Shown here one piece after another: positions 23,126 to 35,301 of a stretch of 64,000 nt of DNA. The DNA comes from Amaranthus tricolor (lineage: Eukaryota > Streptophyta > Magnoliopsida > Caryophyllales > Amaranthaceae). Location: NCBI RefSeq assembly GCF_026212465.1, contig NC_080051.1, positions 18,300,459 through 18,364,458 of the forward strand, in the 5' to 3' direction. A program made the position numbers and the translations under genes. Under the pieces are notes generated by a model. The model was given only the letters and a program-made list of their open reading frames with translations, searched no databases and had not been told where the DNA came from. Within the stretch, counting starts at the first letter, position 1, and every line of letters begins with the position of its first letter.

Positions 23126-23755
23126 TTACAAACCCTAACTTCATAACTCTACAAATACAATATACTAATGCATACCAATTAACAATTCAATAAACAATTC
23201 CATTAACAATTCAATAAACAATTCCATTAACAATTCAATTAACAATGCAAATGACAGCAAAAATCATACGGTTCGAGAGTAACATTGCCACTAAACCCAA
23301 TTAAAGAAATGAAAAGGCAGTAACTTTAAGGGGAAAAAAACCTTACTTTTTACAGTTGAGAGGAAGTAAAAGCGCTATGAATCTTCGGTCACAATCTACA
23401 ATGGTGACAAATGAGAAACCAGACAAATAGATGACCACAATCAGACAAGAGAAGAGTAGAAAGTGAAGGGAAATGTGAAGGGAAGGAAATGAAATTGAGG
23501 AAGAGGCAGCAGAAACTCACGAAGTATTGTGTATCATTATACTTCCCTGAGTTTGCAATCACTCGCGTATTATGCACCTGATATAGCATAGTCAACGCCT
23601 GAAAGTTGAAAAAAGTCACCAGAAACTGATTTAAGGTGTTTTTTTAATAAAAAGTCTCTTAAAAGGTGTTTTTTTACAAAAAAAAATTTTAAAGGTGTTA
23701 TTTTACAAAAAACTGGTTTTATAAGGTGTTTCTTTGCAAATTTCCCTAAAATTAA

Positions 23756-24794
23756 TAATTTATAAACTAGAAGTTCAAAATCGAGGACTAAAGAACAAGA
23801 TAGTTAATGTTAAAGACTTTGAAATGGATGCAAAAAGCTTTAAATAGGTTAAGTTGGTTGAAATCAGACTGACTTGATTTGTGGTTAGATTTGCTATTTT
23901 CATCCCATTAACTTAATGTGTTAGGTTCGACTTAAGGAGTTTCTAACTCATTTATGTATAATCTAAACAGAAGCTTGATCAAACTCATCTTTTTGACTAG
24001 GTATTGTACATAGATTGTTTGTGATACAATAAGACATTAAAATAAATTGATAAAAAATATATAATATCAAGAGGCTAAATAGAGTGATTGAATTTTTAGA
24101 TAAGTATAAAATAGAGATTATGGGTCCATGTTCAATGTGAAAATATAACAAATTAGGAAATTTCGTGAATGATAAAGTTTTAAATGCTAGAAAATTTAGT
24201 AACAAATATTTTTGAATTTCTAAAGCTTATTACTTAGCCACCAGTTATACAATATTTGTAATCATAACAGTATAATTTAGGAAATTCCGTTTCATAAATT
24301 GCAAATATTTGTCCAAGAATAAATAAGTTAATTGATTTTCAACAACCACATTATAATTGTTCAAATTGTAAATTACTGCCTTTTTTTTCACTTGTTACTA
24401 AACTTTTGTGTTTTTAAATTTGGTAACATAACATTTGTATTAAAGTAATTTAACAATTAATCAAGTCAAAAATACTACTCCCTATAAAATCAAGACTAAA
24501 ACGAACCATCAAAATGAATTGTTACGCATTCATGTCATCATCAATAACCCATCAAATGTATTTTATTAGACAAATGCTCTAGAAACGTGACATGTGAAAT
24601 TTTTCAGTATTTATATTAATATATATAACTAAAAATGATTAATACAAAATTCCACAAAGATCAATAACCTTAAATTAATTAAAAATGAGATCAAATTGGT
24701 AATTTCCACAAAGATCAAGACAAACATATCTTGTCTAAGCCTTGCTCTTTTAGAATTTGTTTTTCTGTACTCAACTATACTTCTATAAAGAAAC
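23756..24794. other. Spacer downstream of RIBA3, no gene seen
   Basis: AT-rich spacer between the right duplication of MULE-B and the stop codon of the RIBA3 gene. It presumably holds the RIBA3 3' untranslated region and terminator. No repeat with recognisable ends is seen. Confidence 0.45.
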
Positions 24795-27700
24795 TCAATC
24801 AGTTTCTTCTTCAGTTTCTTGTGTATCAAAACTTACAGGACTCGAATTAATCGATCCTGATAATAATCCGTGTAAATCCGAACCATATATATGGCCCATC
24901 TTAGTTCGTTTCGTTTCCAAATACCTTCGGTTTTCCTCTGTAATTGGTGTTAAAACAGGAACTCTTCCTATTACAGCCAACCCATAACCCTTTAAGCCTG
25001 TGAACTTTGCTGGATTGTTGGTCATTAGCCTCATCGTTCGAACCCCAATATCCCGTAAAATCTGTACAAACAAAACTAACGACATTGTCAAAAATGGATA
25101 GTGTAGTTCATTTTCGACACATAAATAAGTTTCAGACGGGTAAAATTACCTGTGCACCAATACCATAATCACGCGCATCAGCAGCCAGGCCTAGTTCTAG
25201 GTTGGCTTCAACGGTATCATGGCCTTGATCTTGCAGGTTATAAGCGCGGAGTTTATGACCTAACCCAATTCCTCGACCTTCATGACCTCGTAGGTACAAC
25301 AATATTCCTCTTCCCGCTTTCTCAATCAACTGCATTGCTAAAGCGAGCTGGTTTCCACAGTCACATCGAGCTGAGCCAAATACATCGCCTGTTAAGCACT
25401 CAGAATGAACTCGTACTAGGACATCTTGACCGTCACCTATATCTCCCTATGATAATATGAACTATATTAGTTCCTATTGAGCAATACTAGGATATAACTG
25501 AATTTGATGAAGTATATGTTAGAGTATATAACATATTTTGGAGCCTTAACCATCATCATAAGCTTTTGGTTGAGTTGGTTCCTTGAAAGAGTCAACATGA
25601 CAAGAGGTCACAGGTTTTAATCTCAACCACCCTTCATTTAAAGCGAAATATTTAGCGCTTATGCGCATCCATACTTCTAGCCCAATGGGCTCTTGTATGA
25701 AAGGGTGTGTTAGGATATATAACTTTTCATGGGGCCTCAACCATTAGCTTAACCTTTTGGTTGAGTTGGTTCCTTGACAGTATAAACTAGCCGTAACAAA
25801 CACCTTTACGAGAGCTATATGCTCCATTCCATCTAGTTTTGATCGATAACAGTACGCTTCAAATTGTCCCCAGTTTGTTGGTAGCCTTGAGACCACTGTT
25901 TTCTCGACTAATTTCTCTCGTTTTCTCCTATATCTGTTATCACATTCAAGCACATTAAACTACGATTTATTGATAAGAATAACTACTGATTTTGGGGTCT
26001 CATCCATCAGCCAGAAGACATAAAAACCAATGATTGCAATTAGTGTAGAAATTACCTAATCAAATCGGTGATGGAGATGATGGGAATGTTGTGCTCTAAT
26101 GAAAACTTTCTTAAAGTGGTTAAAGAGGCAATAGAGCCATCAACTTGATCAATAATGGTTGAAAGTACAGAAACTGGTCTTAATCCCGCTAACATAACTA
26201 AATCAACTGAAGCTTCCGTGTGCCCTGCTCTTCTGAGAACACCCCCATTTCTATACTTTAGAGGAAAAACATGACCAGGTCTGATGAAATCTTCAGGCTT
26301 AGAGTTTGGAGATGCAAGAGAATGCACAGTTTTTGTTCTATCTGATGCTGATACACCTGTTGTTGTACCCACTTTTGCATCCTAAACACCCATAGAAAAA
26401 AAAGATCAAACGTTATGCAACTTGCTTGGCTTGTAGCATACCTAACCAATTAGTGCCGTTCTTCATGTATTATGGACCCTAGGTAAAATGAAAGAAATTA
26501 ATCCGTTCTATAAAGGGTCGATTTTAGTCTTTAATGGGTGTTTGGCAAAAGTAAATTTACAATTTTACAAGCAGTGCGCTACGTGTGATATTTGGCCTCT
26601 TTCTAACTCTGGCCCTAGGTAAATGTCTATAGAAAGGAATTTAACCCTTTCTATAGAGGCTCGATTTCAGTCTTTAATGAGTGTTTTGCAAAAGTAAAGT
26701 TACAATTTTAGAAGCGGTGTTCTACATTCTACATGACAACATTTCTGAATGAGGTATTGAGTCTTGAATGTCTACCTTGCCTAGGTACAAGAACGGCCCT
26801 GCTAACCAGTAGACGTTTTGTTTTAAAAAACAGAGCTTTTCTAGCAAAATTAAGTTACTTATGTTGTGTAGCAATGCAAAAGGAATGTATTGTCAGCTAA
26901 CCAAATAGAGTTCAATTCATAACTCCATAAACCCTAGTGAAATATCAAACAAAAGCATTTCTTACAGCTTATAAATGCAATGTTATGTGAATAGGAAACT
27001 GATTTAGAGATTCATACCACTGTGATGGTGAAAGTAGGAGCATTAGAGTCTGAATTCTCGGTGTCCGGTGACATAAGAGGAAGCTTTAAACGTTCAAGAT
27101 CCTCCCCTTTCATTCCTGCAGAAACAATTCCTGATCCATGTTTGATCATAAAAGCCATGGTTTGGGGACTCACTAGGGATGCACCCATAACTAGATTTCC
27201 TTCATTGTTATCTTCATCATCTACAACAATCACAAACTGGTGCTTTCACAAGTTATCAACCATCATGATTCATTAATTTATGACTTTGTAAGATGCATAG
27301 TAGAATGTAATACTTGATTACAAAAGCACTACATAAAAATTCATAAAGGAAATCTATTTATCATTAACACTGAATCTTAAATGAGCACGATCAGATCATT
27401 TTTATTGGGATGGCCCAATATATATTTTTTTGTCTTAAAAAAGATCACTTATAATTTTAATATAATCACTTTTTATAGTCTAAAATGATTACTCATAAAC
27501 TTAAAACGATTACTTATGATCTTAGAGTAAACAATTAAAGATATAGGCTATTATATGGACCCATCTCATACTGAGACGATCTCATACAAGACGAGTTGTA
27601 TCATTAATAGTACTTTGACTTGTGACTTGGTGGTTGAATGCATAACTTAATTACAAATAGGCTCAAGTTCTATTCATATGGAGGCAAGATTTGTATAATT

Positions 27701-30530
27701 TTTTATAAGCCCTGGACAAATGCACTTCTTGCTCTTTCGAGGGTCGACCCTGACAACTCTACCTCTTCTCCTTGTAAGACAGATGTTAAAAATATTCAAT
27801 AATCAAGTGAATATTTTATAAGTCGTTTAACGTAATTAAGTGAGTATACAACAAGGCGTTAATTTAGTTTACATTGAGTAACATTTATGTTTTACTAGAG
27901 ACCAATAAACGTCATAGGACTATTATTTGATAATTGTCCGAGCTTAATGTCACTAATCCTATTGGGTCACACTATATCAACGTAAGAGACTATTTTGTGT
28001 GTTTGGACCTATATAAGTCTAGGTTCATATGACTAATCTAATAAGACTAGATATTAGTCATAATCCTCACTTTAATATAATGGTTATATTATTTTGTTGT
28101 TAAATAGTAGTATAACTCTTATATTCATTATGGCTAATTATATGGTAGGATTAATGAGGTTATTAATCCTAATTTTATAACCTAAGGTAGAAAAGATGAA
28201 TAGTCATATTTATTTTTGCCATTGATTATGAAGAAACCTATACTAATAGATAATATAAAATGAGATGCACATATATTCACATTTGATGAGTATTACGTTA
28301 GGTTTCACATATAATATATCATACAAACTAATACTTTTGATTTAAATTAACAAATGACAGTTTAACATAATATTGCCATGTATAATTTTTTTATTGGCTG
28401 AATGTTTATTAGTAGAGATTTTGCATAAATTGATTGATAATTGATAAGCACTTACATTAATTAAAATCATTTTATAATATACTAAATAACATAACAAATC
28501 ACAAAATAATTTGCATAGAATCTTCAAAATAATCATAAATAAAAGAAACTACAATATAATTTGCATGAAATCTTTTAGAATAATATTATTAGCAATTTAA
28601 AACACAAAAGCTTTGATTATCTTAAACAAAATTTTAATTATTTTAATTTTGTAGTATAATTCATTTTCAGTTTTAATAGATGGTTGTTATATTTGTTCCT
28701 AATTATTGGTTGAGGCAAAATTGAATTTATTGGGTAACAATTATTTATTGGCCGAGACAAATTTACAGAGATTATTTTTCTAATTGATATACCAAATAAT
28801 CTTGAATTTGGGAAATTTATATTTACTGAGTAACAGTTATTTATTGGCTAAAATAAAATTGCATTTAAAGAAAATTTATATTTACCTAGATGAAAAAAAA
28901 AACTAAACAAAATCACAATTTTTCATATTTAATAATATACTAAATAAAATAAATCACACTATTATTTGTATACACTTCAGTTGTAATTATGTTAAACAAA
29001 ATAATCTTCTGTATGAGTATCATACAGATTTCACTGTACCTTTATTAATTTCTATTTTAATAGAAGAAGAAATAAAAAGAATAGTGTGTACGTTAAAGAG
29101 TGGGTAATACTAGTACCAACAAACGAAATTATTGATAAGGTCAACGAACATATATTATCACCTTTTTCTGGAGAGGAGAGGACGTAGTTGAGTTTGAATT
29201 CAATCAATTATATATATTACACTTTAAATTAAAAAAATAAATATATGAGGTTAATAAATATTTTCGTGTTGTTTTTAAAATCTAATTTCTTATAGATGTT
29301 ACACTAAGAAATCTATGCATTGCACGGATTTTATACTAGTATGTGATAATTTTCTTTGATTTTCAATTTTAAGACTAAGAAACTTTACGTATGTGGTCTT
29401 AACAAATTATAAGTGAGGTCAAATACAATAGTTGTATACACACAAAATTAGTTTAAGAATTGTTCTTAAACATCGTACTAGTATACGAGGTCTCGCAAGA
29501 TGTTGTGGGTGGACTACACTAGAGGAACTTCATTTGTGGTTCTTGTCTCGTTATTATATTTTGCTATTAGATTCACGCTACAAAGGTATAATTTCTCATC
29601 TCGATATTTATTTATTTCAACTCATGTCAATAATTGGGTCTTAGAAAGGTTTAGTTTTCCGCATATTAAAAGTTAACAGTATTAAAACCCTACAGCAGAA
29701 TCAATGTGGTCATCATTCTTGTGCTTTATATTTTACACAATTTATAATTGTACTGATTAAAGTAATAATAAACAAATTTATAAATACCAAAATGTAATAA
29801 AACGTAATTTTAAATTTTTAGAGATCCATAATTTATATTTTGCTCAAAGTCTTTGAAACCTCGGACCGCGCCCTGTCAGAGACAAACAACATATGTATAC
29901 GCTATATATTGCAAGATTTTGCGTCAATATATAATTGCTGATAAATACCTTTTATTTTGTTAGAATATTAAGGCTTTTAAATCAAATAAATACACTTAAA
30001 TAACACCTGAGAAGTCTACAAATTATCAACGGGATTAGACTTTAAACATCATATACAAGCAAAGAGCTAAAACAAATCTATTTGGTGTAATAAAAGTTGG
30101 TACCTTTCCCTGTTTAAGGTTGATGATAGCATGGTCAATGGAAGAATAGCCTTTAGTGGGACAATCAGGGTCACCATTAGCATCACTAACAAAAAAATCA
30201 TGAGTTTCTGGGGTAATTTTAGCATCTAATAATGTCCCGAAAGAAACGGACTCTAATGACCCATTAACATTTTCCAATTTAGATGAAGTTTGATCATCAA
30301 ATGAATTCCCAGCGGCATCAAAACTAGAAGCCCAACAACTCAAATTCCACCATTTTTGATTTTGTGGGAAGAACAAGGATCTGGGTATGCTGCAATTCAA
30401 TGGAAAAATGAAGTTAGTATTAAAATTATTGCATTAAAAAACAGGGGAAAGTGATTTTGAGGTTTGAATGATACCTAGATCGAGTAAAAATATGAGGAAA
30501 TAAAGGATGAGTACATGGTATAGACCCCAT
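24795..30530 (-). CDS. RIBA3: RIBA3-type GTP cyclohydrolase II, plastid riboflavin pathway
   Basis: Seven exons join in frame into a 526-residue protein: 30530-30475, 30389-30104, 27236-27018, 26381-26056, 25933-25804, 25446-25150, 25061-24795. The N-terminus MGSIPCTHP..., rich in Ser/Arg/Phe, looks like a plastid transit peptide. The RibB-like (DHBP synthase) half follows; its catalytic DEDRENEGD motif reads DDEDNNEGN, losing the Arg-Glu pair, so this half is probably inactive. The RibA-like half is intact: [15 protein letters not shown] supplies the zinc cysteines, and [10 protein letters not shown] and [13 protein letters not shown] are conserved. GTP cyclohydrolase II opens GTP in the first committed step to riboflavin/FAD. 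Arabidopsis RIBA3 is likewise reported to lack one activity. Intron 2 (2.9 kb) contains a Helitron end, intron 3 a duplication and intron 5 a TRIM. Confidence 0.93.
25517..25779. mobile_element. TRIM retrotransposon in RIBA3 intron 5
   Basis: A 263-bp element with two 72-bp direct repeats (25517-25588 and 25708-25779). Both start TGTTAG and share TTTGGTTGAGTTGGTTCCTT; the right copy ends in CA. It is flanked by the 5-bp duplication GTATA (25512-25516 and 25780-25784). A purine run (GAAAGGG) directly precedes the second repeat. These are the marks of a terminal-repeat retrotransposon in miniature. It has no coding capacity and sits wholly inside an intron. Confidence 0.75.
26473..26728. repeat. 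Tandem duplication in RIBA3 intron 3
   Basis: Two diverged direct copies of about 110-118 bp (26473-26583 and 26611-26728). Both contain CCCTAGGTAAA, CAGTCTTTAATG-like sequence, GCAAAAGTAAA and TACAATTTTA. The divergence suggests an old duplication. Confidence 0.75.
29305..29339 (+). mobile_element. Helitron-type 3' terminus in RIBA3 intron 2
   Basis: The sequence CTATGCATTGCACGGATTTT then ATACTAG|T parallels the 3755-3787 terminus (CCGTGTATTACACGGGTTTT then ATACTAG|T): imperfect hairpin, identical spacer, CTAG end and following T. The body presumably fills much of the 27.3-29.3 kb intron, which is AT-rich and noncoding. The 5' end was not identified. Confidence 0.55.
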
Positions 30531-30730
30531 TTTATATGAGTGAGTTTAGAGCCAATGGCATTGTTTTAGTATCAATTGGTTATTTGGTTTCATAAATTTA
30601 TTGGCACTTTCAATTGGGTTTGTTTTTCATTTGTGTTTTGACAAGAGAAAGCCTCACCTTTAGTTTTGGATCACGTTCTATTGTGGTGTATGGACAAACT
30701 ACTTTTTATTTTACATCATATCTCATCTCA

Positions 30731-30765
<35 letters not shown>

Positions 30766-31085
30766 TGTGAACATGGTTTTCTTTTTATGAATTGTTGGGT
30801 GACTTTGATTTAGTATGTACTTCAATTGATTAGGGTTACGTGAGACTTAGATTTATTTTGTTAACAAATTTTCAAAATCAAACGGTATCACGTGAGATTA
30901 TATTTACTGGCTAACTTAATGTATACTTATTTGTTAAATTTAGCAAGTGCCAATAATCTTAATGATGACGTTAACTTTAAACATATAATCGAACATGCTT
31001 TGTCTTATACTTTAGAGAGGGTCGATAAAGATGTGTCGGATATGGGTGATTTAAGGTTTGGAACGGTTGATAAGAGTTGCTTGAT
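30531..31085. other. RIBA3 upstream region
   Basis: No gene is seen. It contains an (AAT)n microsatellite at 30727-30763. The RIBA3 promoter should lie here, on the minus strand. No convincing TATA box or known motif stands out. Confidence 0.4.
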
Positions 31086-31740
31086 CAAAGCAACAAAGAA
31101 AGAAACAGACTGTGAGTGGCTCGACCAATCGCTCGATTGAGTAAAGTCTTGCTCGACCGATCGAGCAAGGTGTGCAGAACAAGTCAGTAGCTTCACTGGA
31201 AGCTTGCTCGACTGAGTGAGGTAGTGGCTCGATCGAGCAGAAGTCTAGCAGACTACATTGGATTCTGGTTTTGGTCAGAATTTGTAGTGACTATGCAATA
31301 ATATGGTACATTACTCTATTGTTTATTGTAATGTTTATTGTCATGGTTAATTAGGGTGTTAATTGGGATGTTACATGTGAGTTTATGGTGATTTATGAGG
31401 GAATACTAAGAGTGATGAATATCTTGCCTATAAATAGGATTCATTTCACTCATAGTAACATTCACCACAAAACACACATATTGTTGAGAGGGCTATTGCA
31501 TTGTTAGAAACTTGAGAGTGTTCTTACTTTGCTTTAGTATTTGTGGTCTTGAGAGATTGTTCTCAAGATAAGGGAGGTTTATTATACTTGTAATTGTTGA
31601 ATTCATTATAATAAACTATATTTGAGGGGGAAGTATTCAAGATACCTCATAAACACTTGTGTTCATCTTTTGCATTATATTTTTCATTTGTTTTTCATTG
31701 TTGAACCTCTTTGAGACTTTCGTTTTCATTATTGTTTTTA
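31086..31740 (+). mobile_element. LTR-like remnant with TCGAGCGA motifs
   Basis: Clustered GCTCGACC/TCGATCGAGC motifs (31115-31240) are followed about 190 bp later by TATA-like CTATAAATAGG (31430) and then by T-rich, poly(A)-signal-like sequence. This order repeats what is seen, reversed, in the LTR at 8295-9042. Clean TG...CA boundaries and target duplications were not found, so only remnant status is claimed. Confidence 0.35.
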
Positions 31741-32003
31741 AATGATCACTTATAATCATATATTGATCACTTACAGTTTTAAAGTAATTACTTGTTATAC
31801 TCCTAGAAAGATCATTTATAACCTTAAAATGATCAATAATAATCTGATTTATTAGAGCAATAAATTATTTTAATAGGTTTGACACTCTAATCCAAGATTT
31901 GTTATATATTGTTTGACACGAATTAATAAACCAATCGATTAAATTTGAATTTGAATTTGAGCATAATCTTTGATAGATATAATTATGTTTACCCAAACAT
32001 ATA

Positions 32004-32255
32004 TTCTCTCTGTTTTCTAATGTTCTTTCTATTTAAAATATTCTATTTTGGAGAAAGAAATTTGATTAAGATTTTTAAGACATATATAGATGATAAAATA
32101 TATCCATGTGAGATCTCGTTCATATTAATGTATATGTTTTTATTATATATTTTTTTATAATTTTTTATAATGCGTACTTAGAGATATAAGATTCAAAATT
32201 TACATTGAAAACTGTGCAAAAAGTAAATAAGAAAAACAAATGAGAATAGAGGGAG
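32004..32255. mobile_element. Stowaway MITE
   Basis: A 252-bp element flanked by TA (32002-32003 and 32256-32257). The inverted ends are TTCTCTCTGTTTTCTAATG and CTCCCTCTATTCTCATTTG, the usual CTCCCTC start of plant Stowaway elements. Noncoding. Confidence 0.8.
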
Positions 32256-32365
32256 TAAACACAAATTTTCATTTTACATAATATTAAAACACTAATTTTA
32301 AAAAATTAGAATCTTTGTATATTGTATGTCTCACAATTTCTCACACAATAAGTGCTACAAATTAA

Positions 32366-32653
32366 GGGGGTGATTGGTATGGGAATATAAAATATAATGG
32401 AAAGGAAAATAATAAAGAGGAGTAAGTATGGATTGTAGTTATATGTTGTTTGGTATGAAAATATAAGGAAAACACTTAATTGATCATAGAAAGGGAATTT
32501 GTTACTCGACATAAATGGATGGTAACAAAGTAAGGGTATCCATTACCCTCAAGAAAGGGATTGGGTTAACCTAATATCATACCAAACAAATATCTGGAGT
32601 AATGGTAATTGAATCCCTTACTTAGTATTAAAAAATTCATACCAAACACCCCC
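32366..32653. mobile_element. Tourist-like (PIF/Harbinger) MITE
   Basis: A 288-bp element with the 3-bp duplication TAA (32363-32365 and 32654-32656) and inverted ends GGGGGTGATTGGTATG / GGGGGTGTTTGGTATG. Noncoding, with further TTTGGTATGA copies inside. Confidence 0.8.
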
Positions 32654-33223
32654 TAAATGTGACTCGGCCATCTTCCAACTCAATTCAATTGTCAGATTAA
32701 AACTGATGTTGTTGATTGTTGTATATATATCAACATAAATTCTTTTGAAAGACAATCTCTTTGAGAGATCATTTTAATTGGACCGACTTATTATATATTT
32801 CTTTAAATATTGTAAGTAGACATTAAGAATATGTAAGTAGACATTTAAAATATTGAAAGTAGACATTAAAAATACGGTAGGTAAGTGTTAAGGATAATTA
32901 AAATAGACATTAAGAATAAAATTAGTAGACATTAATCTTTAATAAATTGAACTTGACATACACTTCGTTCAAGAGAATGCCTCATATATCAAACCCCCCA
33001 AACTTGATGATACACATGAGTGAGCTCGATGCAAGCCCAAATTTAGTATCTAACATAATCATTCAACATTAATTGAAAATTTGAAAAAAATAAGACAAAT
33101 AAACAACTTATTTCCCAAATAAGCTCCGTGAAAACTTATTTCCCAAAATAAGCGTCCGTACATCCAAACCAGTGGTTTGGATAAGTCGCTGTTAGTAACA
33201 GCGAATGAGGAAAAAAAAAATAA

Positions 33224-33313
33224 AAACCCCAAAGTCGCTGTTAGTAACAGCGACTTAAGGAGTTGACCGGTCAAGTCCTTAAGTCGCTGTTACTAACAGC
33301 GACTTTGGGGTTT
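33224..33313. repeat. Left nested palindrome of MULE-C
   Basis: A near-perfect 90-bp inverted repeat centred on TTGACCGGTCAA (33263-33274). Each arm contains a smaller palindrome, GTCGCTGTTAGTAACAGCGA (33234-33254) and its TTACTAAC mirror (33283-33303). A further unit lies at 33186-33204. The structure is a palindrome made of palindromes. Confidence 0.95.
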
Positions 33314-33822
33314 ATATTTTTTCCAGCCCTTCTTTCTCATTTCAGTTCGCGCATTACATCAATTTTTACAATTTCTTCTTCTTCATTCCTCCAATAAAAT
33401 CACATTCAATCCTTCAACTAAAGTCATCAAATTTGAAGTTTGTACCACTAATTAGTTCTGTAATCTTCCTACATCGAGCTAAGGTATTTTTTTTTTCATA
33501 TTTTCGAAAAATTAGGGTTTATTTTTCAATTTTGGTTTTACTGAATTTTAATCAACTTTCACAATAATGTAGGTTCAAAAGCTTGCAATTAACTAATTAT
33601 TGTTGATCTACAGCTTATTGAGGTACGTTTTTATTTTAAATTTTGTTATTTGGTGCTGATTTCAAAATGTATGTCATGATCCTTCATTTACACTTAAACT
33701 CTACGAAAATGCGAATCACAGGAGCAGTGTGCTATGGGATATACAGGTTATTGAACTTACCCCTTTTGAATTTAGTACTTCACACTACTTTATCTTGCAG
33801 CTAACATAATATTTGGATTTAG

Positions 33823-34429
33823 GTGTCCGACACGGAGACCATATATACCAGGCATCCCGATTCAGCTCCGTGGACCATTGACGCAAGGATCATCCCGTAC
33901 CTTCAGCTTGCGAGGTTGCATGGCTTTAGTCGAGCGATGGCGCCAGGAGACTCATACCTTCCACCTACCTGTAGGTGAGGCTACGGTCATATTACTTGAC
34001 GTAGCTGTGCTTACAAGGCTTCCCATCGAGGGACTTGCCGTGTGCATCGATGAACGCCAATTCGAAAGCTGGCAAGACAAAGTCCATAGATTACTAGGAG
34101 TTCGACCTCCGGCAGAGGTAACCAAAGGGAGTAGCCTGCGCGTAACATGGCTTGCACAGAACTTCTCGCACCTCCCTGAAGGTGCTGATGGCGCCACCGT
34201 TGAGAGATACGCTAGGGCGTATATCTTTTATCTGATTGGTGCTGTCTTGTTCTCCGACAAGACTGGCAACCGGGTACAACTACTGTACTTGATGTTACTT
34301 GATGCGCCATGGGAGGTCATCTCCGGATACAGCTGGGGTTCGGCAGCCCTTGTGTATCTGTACAGGAGGCTTTGTGAAGCTTCACGGAAGAATATGAAGG
34401 AGATCGCTGGGCCCCTGATAATACTGCAG
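33823..34429 (+). pseudogene. Plant mobile domain gene fragment of MULE-C
   Basis: The exon begins after GGATTTAG at 33822 and ends before GTAATA at 34430. Its first 30 codons (frame VSDTETIYTRHPD... to IIPYLQLARLHGF) and the remainder (ALVERWRQETHTFHLPVGEA onward) are in different frames, with family residues missing between them near 33910-33925. Part of the gene has therefore been deleted with a frame change. The second part holds the PMD core and ends at GPLIILQ, where family members have an intron; no later exons follow. Compare the fuller PMD gene of MULE-A. It may be transcribed but is unlikely to give a whole PMD protein. Confidence 0.75.
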
Positions 34430-34573
34430 GTAATACTAAGTTTTCATGTTACCGTTTTGTTTCATATTCAAATAAGGATGTTGCTATCGAACATTCAACA
34501 CAATTTCAATCAAGTTTAACAAATCCATATCAAATTACATACTTCATTCGTTAAGTTAAACTATCGTCGCTAA

Positions 34574-34891
34574 CTAAGAAGGCTTCTTAAACTTTCTCAT
34601 AATCCTTTCAGTCTCTTCTTTCCTATGCGCCATATCATCCATTTGTCTCTTTAAATTAAATACCTCATCTTTAGGCTCTTTTTTTTCCTTTTCAAGCCGT
34701 ATTATTACGTCTCTCTGCCATTTTGTACCCTCCGGAGCAATCCATCTAAAGTATGTGCATCCTAATCCGTCAACCAAGTAGAAAGGGCAAGCAACAAATT
34801 CATGCCCTGGATCGAAGTCGCTCCAATCTGTATTAATCTCAACTTCATAACCACAATTACAGAGCTCTTCAACACAATGCTCCTTTGACAT
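34574..34891 (-). CDS. GRF-like zinc-finger protein of MULE-C
   Basis: 105 codons from ATG at 34891. The residues CNCGYEVEINTDWS, NPG-equivalent DPGHEFVACPFY and GCTYFRWIAPEG match the GRF zinc-finger layout, including the four Cys. A Lys/Glu-rich probable coiled coil follows to the C-terminus (EKEKKEPKDEVFNLKRQMDD). Unlike the MULE-E homologue there is no C-terminal membrane segment. It reads inward from the right terminus towards the PMD fragment, leaving only about 140 bp between them. The function is unknown; nucleic-acid binding is the family expectation. Confidence 0.75.
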   Translation of the reverse strand: MSKEHCVEELCNCGYEVEINTDWSDFDPGHEFVACPFYLVDGLGCTYFRWIAPEGTKWQRDVIIRLEKEKKEPKDEVFNLKRQMDDMAHRKEETERIMRKFKKPS

Positions 34892-35160
34892 CTACATAAC
34901 ACATATAATATACAAACGAAAGTAAACTTTCAAAAATAATATTAACATTTATAAATTGACATTAAAACTAACATAATACCTTATGTTACCTTTAAAAATT
35001 GATTGAAAAGAAGAAGAATGATGCAAAATGGGCATAATGTAGTATGGGAAATGATGGAGCTATTTATAGAACATCATTACAACGGCTATTTTCACGTTCC
35101 TAACGGCTATTTTTCTAAATTACCAACGGCTACTTTAGTTCTCCAAAAAAAAAAAAATAA

Positions 35161-35301
35161 TAAAGGTTAAAGTCGCTGTTACTAACAGCGACTGAATAAG
35201 TTGACTGGTCAACTCCTTAAGTCGCTGTTAGTAACAGCGACTAAAGGAGTTGACTAGTCAACTCATTCAGTCGATGTTAGTAACAGCGACTTTAACCTTT
35301 A
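35161..35301. repeat. Right nested palindrome of MULE-C
   Basis: A near-perfect 141-bp inverted repeat from TAAAGGTTAAAGTCGCTG to its complement at 35301. It contains three smaller palindromes of GTCGCTGTTAGTAACAGCGA type, separated by TTGACTGGTCAA and TTGACTAGTCAA. A fourth, TCGCTGTTGATAACAGCGA, lies at 35320-35338. It mirrors the array at the other end. Confidence 0.95.

Larger units (their letters stand above)
18878..23746. mobile_element. MULE-B: transposase plus GRF zinc-finger gene
   Basis: A 4.87-kb element flanked by the perfect 9-bp duplication TAAAATTAA (18869-18877 and 23747-23755). The inverted repeats are about 160 bp and contain internal direct repeats of TTTGTAAAAAAACACCTTTT type, ending with a GTTGACTATGC block. 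A GRF gene (plus strand) and a MURA-type transposase gene (minus strand) read inward from opposite ends. The transposase has two frame breaks and the GRF gene one stop, so this copy looks defective although its ends are intact. MULE-D at 44909-45852 has the same termini. Confidence 0.93.

Noticed and set aside
25517..25779. SINE interpretation of the small element in RIBA3 intron 5
   Set aside because: A weak B-box-like string exists, but direct 72-bp terminal repeats with TG...CA ends and a 5-bp duplication fit a TRIM better, and no poly(A) or simple-repeat tail is present.
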